The position numbers were made by a program, and so were the translations under genes. 64,000 nt of DNA from Bacteroidota bacterium. Lineage in GTDB: Bacteria; Bacteroidota; Bacteroidia; Bacteroidales; Lentimicrobiaceae. The notes under the pieces were generated by a model. That model did no database searches. It saw nothing but the letters and a program-made list of their open reading frames with translations, and had not been told where the DNA came from. The stretch is taken from contig JAEZDY010000038.1 in assembly GCA_023417935.1 (NCBI GenBank), forward strand, positions 1 through 64,000. The letters are read 5' to 3'. Shown in pieces: positions 48,901-57,100 of this stretch (position 1 is the first letter of the stretch; every line of letters begins with the position of its first letter).

Positions 48901-51900
48901 TGATTTATCAGGATGTACAGGCACAGCCTCTCATCAGGTAAATATAATTCCTGGTCCGGTAGCAATCTTCACAAGTAATGCCCCTGGATGCACAGGTACT
49001 GATGTTCAGTTTGATGACATGTCAAATGCTATAGGTAGTGCTGTGATTGAATGGCATTGGAATTTTGGTGATGGAAATGATATAACTGTTGTTGCTCCCG
49101 GGAATCCTGATGTATCACATGCTTATTCACAACCAGGACTCTATAATGTAACCCTCACTGTTTCTAACCACTTAGGATGTACTGCATCAGTTACAAATAG
49201 TGTAACTATAATTAATGGACCTCTTACTGATTTCACCTTTACAACAGGTTGTGCCGGTTCGCCGGTTCAGTTCACTGACCAAACCAGCGTAAATGGTGGT
49301 ACTCCGGTAATACAATGGGCCTGGAATTTTGGTGATCCCGCATCAGGAACTTCAAATACATCCAGCATCCAAAACCCGGTTCATTCATTCAGCACCGCAG
49401 GCACTTTCAGTGTTAGTTTAACAACTACCAGTATGTCGGGCTGCGAGAGTGTTCACACGCAACAAGTAACTATTACGGCACCCCCTGCAATTGCATTTAC
49501 CTATTCATCTAATTGTGCAACTGAATCAATCTTATTCGAGCCTGATCAAGCTGTTATGAATCCTAATACCATCGATTCATGGTTATGGGATTTTGGTGAT
49601 GGAACTGCCACTTCAACTCAATTGTCACCATCACATGTTTATGCACTTCATGGTGTTTATGATGTAACCTTAACAGCAGTTAGTATTGATGGTTGCGTGA
49701 GCGAAATTACAGAGCCGTTAAGTATAGCCGCAGTACCTGTAACTTCATTCTCTTCAAGCAGCACATGCTCAGGAAATGAAACTACATTTACTGACTATTC
49801 CTACTCTGTAACAGGGGAACCAATAGTAGCATGGTCATGGTCATTTGGTGATCCTACTTCAGTTGGCGGAGCTGATACTTCCAATTTACAGCACCCGGTT
49901 CACACTTACGATAATGCAGGCACTTACTTCGTTTCTCTTATAGCAACAAGTTCGTCAGGTTGCTCATCAATGAGCCGAAAATCAGTTGAGATAGTTTCTC
50001 CTCCAACTGCAAATTACACATTCATTACCAATTCATGCCAGAACGGGAAGGTAGCCTTCACTGATGCTTCAAGTGCATACATGGGTGCTGTTAATGCATG
50101 GGAATGGGAGTTCACCCCTTACAATTATTCAAATCTGCAACATCCTGTTCATACATTCTCAACCACCGATAGTTGTTATGATGTACGATTGGTTGTAACT
50201 GACATCAGAGGCTGTACAGATACTACTGTAAAACAGGTTTGTGTACCTGCCGGCCTGGAAGTTGATATAGAACATACTGTTACATGCCTGGGCGAAAGAA
50301 CCTTCTTCACGCCTGTGCTTGTTTCACCTGCAACAGCTACATTGGTTTCTTACCTTTGGAACTTTGATGATCTATCATCAGGAGTTAATAATACTTCTAC
50401 GCTTCAGAATCCGGAACACTTTTTTGCAAATACTGGCAATTACCTGGTTTCACTGGTAGTAACAGACGAAAACAATTGTACTTCAGCACCGGTATACCGC
50501 AATGTACAAATTCAGGAACTGCCTAATCCAAACTTCTCATTTGTGGAAGGAAATTGCGATAGTACAATCTATTTTACTGATCTGTCATCTTCAATAGGTG
50601 CATCAATCAGCACCTGGATCTGGAATTATGGTGACGGTGAAATTGATACCCTGTACTCAGCTCCTGCTGATATATCACACTATTATACATCAACAGGTAC
50701 TTTTGAAGTTACACTAACCACGGTTACTTCGTCAGGATGTAGCAAGTCGTATAGTACTAACTTTACCAAGGTGCCATGTATTGTGGCAGGTTTTGACCAG
50801 CTTGAACCATTGATTTGCGAAGGCAGTACTTACACTTTTATTGACAATTCCCTTTGTGGAAACCCAATAAGTGATTGGACTTGGTACTTTGGAGATGGTA
50901 ATACGCTTAATTATAACTCCTATCAGGCGGAGGTAAAACACTCATACGAAACATCAGGAGATTATGATGTATCACTGGTGGTTGCAACAAACCTGGGTGG
51001 TTCAACAGTGTATGATACTATAACAAGGATTGTTACAGTATTAGCTTCACCCGTTGCCGATTTCTCAACATCTGATGTTTGTTTGAATGCAACAACCGAT
51101 TTCAGAGATGAGTCACAGGCAATACAGTCACAAATTAATTCGTGGAGCTGGAACTTTGGCGATCCGGAATCAGTAAGTGATTTCTCAAGTGACCGTCATC
51201 CTTCCTACAAATATCCCCGCACAGGGCAGTTCATAACCTCTCTGATCGTTACTAATAAGTATGGCTGTGCTGATACTGTATCAAAGAACATTCATGTACA
51301 CAATTATCCTACTGCTGATTTTGATTTCAGTATATCATGCCAGGAAAAATACACATACTTCACTGACCTGAGTGATAGTGCGGATGGGCCAATTAGCTAC
51401 TGGTGGTGGAAATTCAAAGATGAAGAAACTACAATGGGCTTAGCAGGAGTACAGGATCCATATTTTGTATTCCAGGAAACAGGTGAATACGAAGTGCAAT
51501 TGATCGTGAAAACAAATATTGGCTGTGCTGATACTATTTCAAAAACAGTAACTGTAAATCCAAGGCCTACCAGTGCATTTACTGTAACTGAAAATTATGA
51601 GGATATTCAAGGCCAGGTGCTCTTTACCAATGGTTCTATAGGTGCTGAAGCTTATGAGTGGAGTTTCGAAACTGGCCTATCATCTTTTGCGATCGATCCG
51701 GTTGTTACATTCCCTTCAGATGGCGAGTATGAGGTGATGCTGGTATCTTATAATGAGTTTGAGTGCCCTGACACATTAAAGATGACCTATACACTACTTT
51801 ATAAGGGATTATGGATACCAAATGCATTTTCACCTAATAATCCAAATGCACAGTTGCGTCAGCTTAAACCAATTGGAATTAACCTGCAGTCATATTTATT

Positions 51901-52135
51901 CGAAGTATACGACACATGGGGTAATATCCTTTGGTCAACCAATAAACTCGATGAAAATGGATCTCCGGCAGAAGGATGGACTGGTGTGGTAAACGGCAAT
52001 CTCTTACCTCAGGATACATATTTATGGAAAGCTTCGGCTGTTTTTAAAGATGGAACTATATGGAATGGAAAGAATGTAGGTAGCCATGAAAAGGTGCCTG
52101 AGTATTCATACGGTTCAGTTCACCTTATTCGATAG
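39998..52135 (+). CDS. giant T9SS type B surface protein with 21 two-cysteine modules and about 18 PKD modules (SprB-like adhesin)
   Basis: The 4045-residue protein has a signal peptide (LFLFAILTNFAQISAQ; initiation at the first ATG or at Met13). Modules of about 88 residues fill residues 129-1637 (17 copies). Each has an AGxDxxxC start, a W(T/S)(T/S)(S)GSGTF centre, TYTPSxxDxxxGSVTLTLTA and a second Cys near the end. Two longer Ig-like/PKD-like units and three GPxxFCxGG..YLWSxGExT units cover about 1640-2034. Four more two-Cys modules reach 2386. About 18 PKD modules follow (WNWDFGDG type). The final 105 residues (IPNAFSPNNPN ... GTIWNGKNVG) are the gliding-motility-associated C-terminal domain (TIGR04131), a type B T9SS signal. 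Such proteins act as surface adhesins. The SprF-like gene follows after 28 bases. Confidence 0.92.
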   Translation: MKTFYTIFGGKLMRWLFLFAILTNFAQISAQPCSNPPTVFLSTGNAVICEGSTTQVMFNINGGTPPWRITYAIDGVVQPLIANILTSPYALTTGNTGAYTVVDIYDSQNCLGQVLGGSVTITAVPMPIVEAGPNIQTCAGFDPVQLNALVENYASVTWTSTGNGTFSNPNSPNTLYYPGTSNVSSGSAFLTITVVPLSPCSGNVQDNIYVLIDQGAVCNAGPDAASCGTNNYYVSGSSATDYSSIQWTSTGTGIILNPTAVHPSYIPSLADVNAGSVTLTMNTYGTGNCLNIPAVDQMVIYLTPEPIVNAGAAAMVCEGSSLTISDATASNYSTLNWTTSGSGVFTNNGTLSPTYIPSANDINSGLVTLTLTASPLSPCSVPQTSSKNITFSLNPIVNAGPDGRVCDNNPFTIGDATSLHHFSVMWTTSGSGTFTNATSVNTSYIPSNNDVLNGSVVLTLTAYGDPLCNLSDEDDKLLTIIKSPVVNAGVDGTVCENSTFTITTATAGNYSNILWTSNGTGSLSNATTLTPSYTPSHNDGLIGSVTLTMSATGITPCNTNPTDAMQLTLVLTPVANAGGDLTTCSTSPVLVTGASAQNFSSIVWTSSGTGTFINANSLTPTYTPSNADVLNGSVTLRMTLSSLSPCTGSVYDELTVTIIPNPTANAGFDATSCDGTYLITGASATSYSSISWTTSGTGMFTNASTLTPTYTASAQDILDGAVSLHLTVQGQSTCTQPVTDNMILTLQGPPIANAGVNGSVCEGSTFQVTTATASNYGSLNWTTSGSGTFSGQNTIFPVYTPSNADVLNGSVILRLTAGSIAPCNISVYDEMTLTIVRSPRAYAGPDQSICEGNSATLNGTITGSSMFAWTTSGDGTFTSASTLTPTYFPGPGDIANGSAVITLTAYPGGVCYNVDNDNMIINIAREAQVFAGNNQNICTNTYTLEDATAMYYSSLSWSSSGTGTFINGTLLNATYMASQADIALGSVTLRLTATGIPPCAGLMIDEMVLSFTPQPTVFAGIDASTCGNSYYTLSDASAENYSSVTWSTSGSGTFSNTSVVNPTYFPSATDFSAGFVTLTISATGFNLCNLSASDNMVLSFNTQPTVNAGPDLSSCGTLPIQITGATASTYSSIYWTTSGSGTLQNATGIYPVYTPSQADILAGQVTLTLHAVANSPCTGEFTDELMIILHAGPQISAGADKTICENEYLIITGATASGYASLSWNTSGSGTFSNSTALNPVYNPSQEDILAGTVTLTLAASGTSPCNIIASDPMILTINPLPISNAGPDITTCDNSYQLVLANALNYSSLNWTSSGTGSFTNASVLNAVYTPSSADLSAGFAILTLTVNGIDPCNEQSVDNMTLTFGNTIMANAGSDEFTCESNPFTVTTSSASPNSSISWTTSGSGSFVNQNTLNPTYTPSIADILAGSVTLTMLAQGSAPCYATANDSMILNISSSPTVYAGTDGIICTGATYTVSNATATNYAALSWSTTGSGSFTSGNTLTPTYNPSALDYQNGSVTLKLTALPIGTCGGSVFDEMLLTFDTGATVSAGQDEEICAGMNFTVSSASASGTVNILWSSTGNGTFINQNTISPTYIPSNDDRLAGSVILTITAVGNTPCANTATDNMTLTINAIPTGLVTIVGTAELCAGQTGVIYSIIPPVQFATTYEWILPSGATIVAGENTSSITVDYSLTSQSGTIYVTPSNDCGNGPTGSYDVTVNPAPANPGPITGPAEVCMDTEVLYSVESVTGTTGYVWTVPTGASITSGDGTNSILVSFGNTAVSGNVSVRISNSCGTGEPSVLAVNVIPLPTAPVITANGPVSFCNGGSVVLTASAGFTSYLWSNGMVSSSITVTDAGSYSVVGINNIGCSSLPSNEITVIVNYPATPVITASGPLTFCNGGGVTLSATPGFVSYLWSNGETTQSIVVTEAGTYTVTAIDAAGCTSLPSTPVYVTVNAPVAPIITANGPLDFCLGGVVVLSAPGGYQSYLWSSGETTQTISASVSGNYFVQVTDINGCTSEASNIISVSVTDPPAPDAGGDSLICAGSSFFITTANATNYTSLQWTSSGTGTWLNGNSINPTYIPSNADIAIGMVNLTLTASNDFCPDVQDFMVLTIQSQVIVNAGPDGSTCEGNNFMVTGASASLSSSLLWTSSGSGAFNNTAIINPIYTPSPADVAAGNVQLRLTGTSAACGNTAFDDLILYIRQEPQANAGVDATICQGDQYVITDALAANYSSLIWITSGSGNFLNGSTLTPTYIPSQLDVLAGSVVLTLIASNPPCSDIIDSKVLTITPAAFVEAGPDATICQLCSHTVSGAFVNNAESFTWTSTGSGTFTNANTLTPTYQPSAADIGIGSVTLILSAESYLGCGTFSDQMVIYINQNTSLDFTWEGTCDGQPTNFIVDENITPVGEIAVWNWDFGDGFFSNVMNPVHTFAATGAYTVTLTTTDTLGNQSIVSHVIDIQSTPVSFFSIETPNCLNNETQFINLSSTGNGYITQWIWNFGDGSPTVTVLFPDDPNVTHTYSTQATFEVSLTVINSFGCENTYTDNVSITPAPIANFYHSPSCENMIVDFQDASSPNGAGNIVTWNWNFGDPASGVNNTSNLNNPQHIYAAPGIYTVTLYVVNFNNCTDTITKEVNAGVAPPVAFNWDASCANTLTSFFTDATVVNTNAITNYLWDFGDGGQATIQDPQHMYQVPGLYTVTLTITDSAGCTNSISNLLNISESPAAFFNFSSPVCSESLMQFTDLSVSAAGYITSWEWNFGDGNSTTVFFPNSPNVSHQYSGFGSYNVTLKITSSLGCQDSVTRTVTVIPAPTANFSYMSTCLNLPVFFNDLSQANGGGQIIGWAWDFGDVNSGTGNFSSLSNPTHIYSQPGTYIVTLTVTTSNGCTDSYTSTVSILPAPVVDFAFTTGCSGSPVAFISSTYVNLSTTQGWYWEFGDGTTSSEMDPEHIYPTAGNYTVTLVITDLSGCTGTASHQVNIIPGPVAIFTSNAPGCTGTDVQFDDMSNAIGSAVIEWHWNFGDGNDITVVAPGNPDVSHAYSQPGLYNVTLTVSNHLGCTASVTNSVTIINGPLTDFTFTTGCAGSPVQFTDQTSVNGGTPVIQWAWNFGDPASGTSNTSSIQNPVHSFSTAGTFSVSLTTTSMSGCESVHTQQVTITAPPAIAFTYSSNCATESILFEPDQAVMNPNTIDSWLWDFGDGTATSTQLSPSHVYALHGVYDVTLTAVSIDGCVSEITEPLSIAAVPVTSFSSSSTCSGNETTFTDYSYSVTGEPIVAWSWSFGDPTSVGGADTSNLQHPVHTYDNAGTYFVSLIATSSSGCSSMSRKSVEIVSPPTANYTFITNSCQNGKVAFTDASSAYMGAVNAWEWEFTPYNYSNLQHPVHTFSTTDSCYDVRLVVTDIRGCTDTTVKQVCVPAGLEVDIEHTVTCLGERTFFTPVLVSPATATLVSYLWNFDDLSSGVNNTSTLQNPEHFFANTGNYLVSLVVTDENNCTSAPVYRNVQIQELPNPNFSFVEGNCDSTIYFTDLSSSIGASISTWIWNYGDGEIDTLYSAPADISHYYTSTGTFEVTLTTVTSSGCSKSYSTNFTKVPCIVAGFDQLEPLICEGSTYTFIDNSLCGNPISDWTWYFGDGNTLNYNSYQAEVKHSYETSGDYDVSLVVATNLGGSTVYDTITRIVTVLASPVADFSTSDVCLNATTDFRDESQAIQSQINSWSWNFGDPESVSDFSSDRHPSYKYPRTGQFITSLIVTNKYGCADTVSKNIHVHNYPTADFDFSISCQEKYTYFTDLSDSADGPISYWWWKFKDEETTMGLAGVQDPYFVFQETGEYEVQLIVKTNIGCADTISKTVTVNPRPTSAFTVTENYEDIQGQVLFTNGSIGAEAYEWSFETGLSSFAIDPVVTFPSDGEYEVMLVSYNEFECPDTLKMTYTLLYKGLWIPNAFSPNNPNAQLRQLKPIGINLQSYLFEVYDTWGNILWSTNKLDENGSPAEGWTGVVNGNLLPQDTYLWKASAVFKDGTIWNGKNVGSHEKVPEYSYGSVHLIR

Positions 52136-52163
52136 GTAGTAATAATTCAAAAAAAGAAAGACC

Positions 52164-53267
52164 ATGAAAACTTTAAAAATATACATTTTCATCTTTTGCG
52201 CCATATTCCTGTCTCATAATGCTCAGGCACAGGACCCGCTATTTTCACAGTTCTACAATGTTCCCGGTTATTATAACCCGGCTGTAGTAGGCCTTTCACC
52301 GGGACTGAGAGCAAGGCTTGCTGTTCGCGATCAGTGGTCAAAGCTACCTGGCGAATTGCGTAATTACAATTTTGGCCTTGATTTCGCTGAAAGGAATATT
52401 CCCGGATCAGGTGGTATAGGCTTAGTCGTAATGAATGACAACGCTGGTCTCGGTTATATGAAAACCTCAATGATTGGCCTACAAACGGCAGTGCGAATCA
52501 ATTTGCAGGAAAATATGGTTAGCCAGGTGGGAATTACTACTTCATTCGTTCAAAAAAGCATAAACTGGGATAACCTGGTGTTTTCTGACCAGCTTGACCC
52601 TATCTATGGAAATATATACGAGACTAGTTTTTTGGCTCCTAATACCGGTAATATATTCTACCCTGACTTCTCGGCCGGGGGAGTGTTTCGGTTTACTGAA
52701 ACTACCAGTACTTTCAGTTCAATTATGGGAACATTTGGTTTGGCAGTGCATCACTTATTTCGCCCAAATGAGTCCTTCCTTTCACTTACTTCTCCCCTAC
52801 CTCGAAAACTTGTTATAACTGGTGATTTTATCTTTGAAATTGATGGCAATTCTGGTGGACCTTATTTTAAAAGAAACCAAAACTCCAATAAGTTCAAATT
52901 CAATCCTGGGTTTATTTATGAATCTCAGGCTGACTTCAGAACTTATGCCTTAGGGGTAAATGTTCTTAAATCATCAATTTATACCGGTGTTTGGTTTCGT
53001 AACCGCTCAACCGACCTGGTGAGATCTAACGACCTTATACTACTTCTAGGAATTAATGCAACTATTTCAGAGAATACAAGATTGAAGGTTAACTACTCTT
53101 ATGATTTTGTACTTTCAGAGATAAGACCAGGAACCGGTGCATCACATGAAGTTACACTGACCTTCGAACTGGACAGTTTTAAGATATTTGCGAACAAAGA
53201 TTCAGGCTTTGGCTTTTCACCAAGAAATAGCCGCTCAAGAGAAGAACTTGAATGTACACCATTCTAA
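52164..53267 (+). CDS. PorP/SprF-family type IX secretion outer-membrane protein
   Basis: The 367-residue protein has a signal peptide (ending HNAQAQ at about 23) and opens DPLFSQFYNVPGYYNPAVVGL, the recognisable start of the PorP/SprF family. The rest alternates as an outer-membrane barrel (LRARLAVRDQWSKLPG, GGIGLVVMNDNAGLGYMKTS). SprF-like proteins are encoded next to type B cargo proteins and are needed for their secretion and attachment, as for SprB in Flavobacterium. Here it lies 28 bases behind the 4045-residue protein, so the two form a cargo-translocation pair. A good terminator follows. Confidence 0.95.
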   Translation: MKTLKIYIFIFCAIFLSHNAQAQDPLFSQFYNVPGYYNPAVVGLSPGLRARLAVRDQWSKLPGELRNYNFGLDFAERNIPGSGGIGLVVMNDNAGLGYMKTSMIGLQTAVRINLQENMVSQVGITTSFVQKSINWDNLVFSDQLDPIYGNIYETSFLAPNTGNIFYPDFSAGGVFRFTETTSTFSSIMGTFGLAVHHLFRPNESFLSLTSPLPRKLVITGDFIFEIDGNSGGPYFKRNQNSNKFKFNPGFIYESQADFRTYALGVNVLKSSIYTGVWFRNRSTDLVRSNDLILLLGINATISENTRLKVNYSYDFVLSEIRPGTGASHEVTLTFELDSFKIFANKDSGFGFSPRNSRSREELECTPF

Positions 53268-53412
53268 TTTGAATACAGGCTTAATTATAATAGATTATAC
53301 AGAACACAAAAAAACAAACTTCCTGGCATTTAATTACATAGCTTGATATACAAAGTCAGGAATAAATATGATGCGATCCCCCCGACCATAATTGTTATTG
53401 TGGTTTTCGCTC

Positions 53413-53445
53413 GAAACTGTCCCTCACGGGACAGTTTCATTTTAT
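53413..53445 (+). terminator. rho-independent terminator after the SprF-like gene
   Basis: The 11-bp perfect stem GAAACTGTCCC/GGGACAGTTTC has a 4-base loop TCAC and is followed by ATTTTAT. It lies about 145 bases beyond the stop codon of the SprF-like gene. Confidence 0.75.
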
Positions 53446-53639
53446 ATGCCTTATGAAGTTTTTAAAAGGGTAGTGTTTATGTGGTTTATAGCGAAATTTC
53501 TCTCTGCAGTTTCACAATATTTCATTTCGTATAATACCAAAAGGATTGGGAACTTTCAATAGCTTTTATCTTGGAGGCATCTTTATTTAATCGTTAATAC
53601 TGAAAATATCAAGGACTTTGCCTTTATAATGGCTTTTCT

Positions 53640-53822
53640 TTAATCTTCCCAAAAATCTTCTTCTGTAATCAGGTTTGTTCGAACCAGGAAGTAACCGGTG
53701 TGAAAATCTATGAACTTCTTAAGCTCGGTGATAATAAGTGGACACAGGGATTCAATATCAGTGTTTTTTGGGAACTTCCTTACTCTTTGAAAATTAGTTA
53801 ATACATTGGCAGAATAGTTCAT
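53640..53822 (-). CDS. weak small hypothetical ORF
   Basis: A 60-codon frame (starts MNYSANVLTNFQRVRKF, ends LITEEDFWED) has plausible composition but no recognised family and no start signal that stands out. It sits in a gene-poor 920-base gap beside a frameshifted remnant on the same strand. It could be a real small gene, the tail of the same decayed gene, or chance. Confidence 0.25.
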   Translation of the reverse strand: MNYSANVLTNFQRVRKFPKNTDIESLCPLIITELKKFIDFHTGYFLVRTNLITEEDFWED

Positions 53823-53894
53823 TTAAGCTGCATTTGATGTATAGAAAGCTGTGATAGTGATAGCACTGTGCACGAAATAACCCGAGCCCTTATT

Positions 53895-54130
53895 TTAGAA
53901 ACCGGACGATTTGATTGGTGCATCGGTCTCATATTTAAAAACACCTATATCTCTTGAATCAAGGTAGATTAAAAGATCGAATCGATCATTAAGTGATTCT
54001 ATCCAATCCTCTCCGATCCTCTGATTCCTATTGGTGCAGCTCTAATTTCGGCTAGCAAGTTCATTTCGCTAACCTGATATTTAGTTGTAAGCATTTGATT
54101 GAGTAGTTGTGCTACATAATGGCGTGGGTT
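53895..54130 (-). pseudogene. frameshifted remnant of an unidentified protein gene
   Basis: On the minus strand one frame reads NPRHYVAQLLNQML and further to EIRAAPIGIRGSE. A frame shifted by one base near 54020 then continues RIGEDWIESLNDRF and LLIYLDSRDIGVFKYET to a stop at 53895-53897. Both halves have protein-like composition and join naturally after the single-base shift. There is no start codon context. I do not recognise the family. It lies just beyond the terminator of the 2915-residue gene. Confidence 0.35.
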
Positions 54131-54134
54131 TAAA

Positions 54135-54167
54135 TGAAAAAAGAGCCCCGGCTATACCGGGGCTCTT
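54135..54167 (-). terminator. rho-independent terminator of the 2915-residue T9SS gene
   Basis: An 11-bp perfect stem AAGAGCCCCGG/CCGGGGCTCTT with loop CTATA, followed on the minus strand by a T-run (TTTTTTC). It lies 23 bases after the stop codon at 54190. Confidence 0.9.
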
Positions 54168-54189
54168 CAAATGGATATCGATTTAACGA

Positions 54190-57100
54190 TTATTTAGTAA
54201 CTGCAATTTTCTTTGTGAAGCTTTCACCTGACCTGGTAATAAACTTAATCAGATAAGCGCCTGCATCGTAGTTGCGTACATCAAGTTGGATGTTTTTATC
54301 CTTAGCAATAACTATTTCATGAACAACCTGACCTACATAGTTATAAATAACCAGTTGACTGATGTCATTTGTTAGTTGAATGTTAACCACATTGTTAGAT
54401 GGGTTAGGATAAACACTTACTGCACTGATGTCAAGAACTTCTGTGTTAGTAACGATTGCACATTCTTCATTGCTGAAACCTGATTCGCAATTGTCATAAA
54501 CAGCTGTTACATGATAGCACCATTCTTCCATGAAGATGGAGATTGATGGATCATCATCCAGGTAAGTAGTTTCAGTTGTTGTAGCTATTAACTCACCTCT
54601 ACGATATACATTGTAACCAACGAGATCGCGTGAACCCTTAACTACTTCCATTGAAACAGTAACATTTGATGATGTCTGAATAGCACCACGTGTTAACTTA
54701 GCGTTTGCAGTAACAGGACCGTAAACACCGTTATCACTGATTGGTTGCAGAGCATTAACGCCATCAACTGACTGTACCCATCCCTGGAGGTTCCAGTTAA
54801 AGTTCAGTGCATAAGCCTGTGACATTGATTCCCATACTGAACCATCAAGTGAAATCATATCACCATAACCTGCAACGGCTGGGCCTGCATCGGTTCCGGC
54901 AACATAATCAGCACCATGGGTTATCTCATAACCAAACCATACTTCAGTTGTACCTGTAATCATAACAGGAGTGTTGAGGTTGAACTCGTTCCACTCATTA
55001 GCTGTATAAGTAGCAACAGGCTGGCTTAATACTAGCTGACTTGCATTAGCACCTGTCCATACTTTCAGTACGATAGTACCGCCAGCATTGATCGGGAACA
55101 AACGGATTTTGGTCATACTTGTACCGGCATATTCAGCAAGCTGTGCAGGAGTAAACCTAACAGCTACGTTGAATGTTCCACCACCTTGTAAACCAATAGC
55201 AGTGAAGTTAGTACCGTTATCCCAGAATAACCATCCTGAAGGCCCTGGAGGAGGAGTATTTGGAGCTTCCCATGTGAGAAGGATCTGATCCTGATGTCCT
55301 GGGTAAAGTTCTGCAAGCAAGTTAGTTGGAGCTTCACAAATACTGTAAATGTGCACATTATCAATATTCCAACTTGTAATGTCAAGTGTATTTACGCCCT
55401 TAGCTGTAAAGCGTACGCGGAATACATTGCCCTTTGCAGAGTTTGTAATATCAACATGTTGCATTTCCCAGTTCATATCACCATCTGCAGTATAAGTTGC
55501 AGCTGGTACCCAAGCGGAACCATTAAATACTTCAACCAGTAGTTGCTCATCACCTGTTGCATTGATATCATCGAGTTTAAGATCAAAATCAACGTAGATC
55601 TTACCGTCGGTAATAATTGCACCATTGAGCCAGTAGCTGGTCAGTGATAATGTATAATCATTTTGAACCGGTGCATAGCTGAACAATGCTGAAGGAGCAG
55701 GATTACCTGCCTGGCCAGCAATTTGCCAGTTCTCACCATTGGTTGTCCATTGATTAGTTTCAAACAAGCCAGTTGTGAAAGTTTCAACAAATGGAAGTTC
55801 ATATCCATAAATTACATCAACTTCAATCGGACCCTCAATCATTGATTCTCCGGTTTGACCGGCATAACCATAAGGTGTAAGGTCATAAACTGCTGTGATG
55901 TGATAGGTATAAGTACCTGGATCAAGGTTAAGGTCAAAATAATCTAAAGCTGGTTTTTCTACGTATGCAAGTAAAGCATCATCGCGATAGATATTATAAC
56001 CCAGAAGGTTAGCAACGGTTTGTCCGCCACCGCCACCTGAACCATTGATAATAAATGGCATTCCCTGAGGACCTACATCAGTAAGAGCTACCCAAGTACC
56101 AGACTGGTTTTGAATAGCATTACCAGTTGTTGTTTGTCCATCAATAGTAACAGCAGGAACCCATGGTCCGCTACTTCCACTACCAGTAGCAGTCCATTCA
56201 ACCCAGTAATCACCGGCTGGAAGTGTCAAACCTTCAGCACTGGCAACAATACGCATTACTGGACGATCAGTTGCACCACCTGGTCCGTTATTGTTACGAT
56301 AGATATTAGCCCACTCAGTACTTACCATTTTATTGGTAGTAAGGTCACCATAGATAACAGTTCCACCTGAAGTAGGATTACCATCCCAAATGCGGTAGAA
56401 TATACCTGTGAAAGTACTTGAGGTTGATGAACCGGTTTGATATCCGAAGAATTCAAAACCTGAAATATTCCAGTTACCAGTTACAGTAAAGTCATCAGCA
56501 ACGCTGTTACCAGCACTTTGCTGCATACCTGAACCATAAGTACTCATGCCTAAATTAGACTGAAGAATGCTCTCATCAGCTCCACCACTACCAGTACCAG
56601 GACTGTTAACTAATGGACCATTGTCAAACAGAACTACCCTGCTTGATGACAAAGGAATACTCCTTTGTGGGAATGAATGAGCAAAACTTTCAGTAGCAAC
56701 GTCTGCTGCTGGTTGAGCAGCAATAACAGGAAGTGCATCCTGGTTTGCAGCCATTACCGGAACAGTTGGAGCTACCCATGTTAAATGAACATAGTCAGTT
56801 TGACTTGGGTTAACACCAGCCAAACTATCAGGAGGAATCAGATAAACACTTCTGAATAAGTATGTATCAAGTTCTGAATAACCTGAACTATACAGTCCAG
56901 CTACACCTGCAAGATATTCCTGTCCATAGTTTAAGTTGGTATATGTCCAAGTTCTCTCTGGTGTGTTACCTACAAGAGTACCATCGAGGAATACACCGTA
57001 TCCCTGTAATGGAACACCACCTGAAGCAATCTGAACATCATCAACTGCCCAACCTGAAGCCCATTCACCATTATCATCAGCATGGAAAGCAAGCCATACG

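Noticed and set aside
40000..52000. Several minus-strand open frames of 65-104 codons inside the giant adhesin gene
   Set aside because: They are antisense shadows of the repeated modules; the plus frame is continuous with clear domains.
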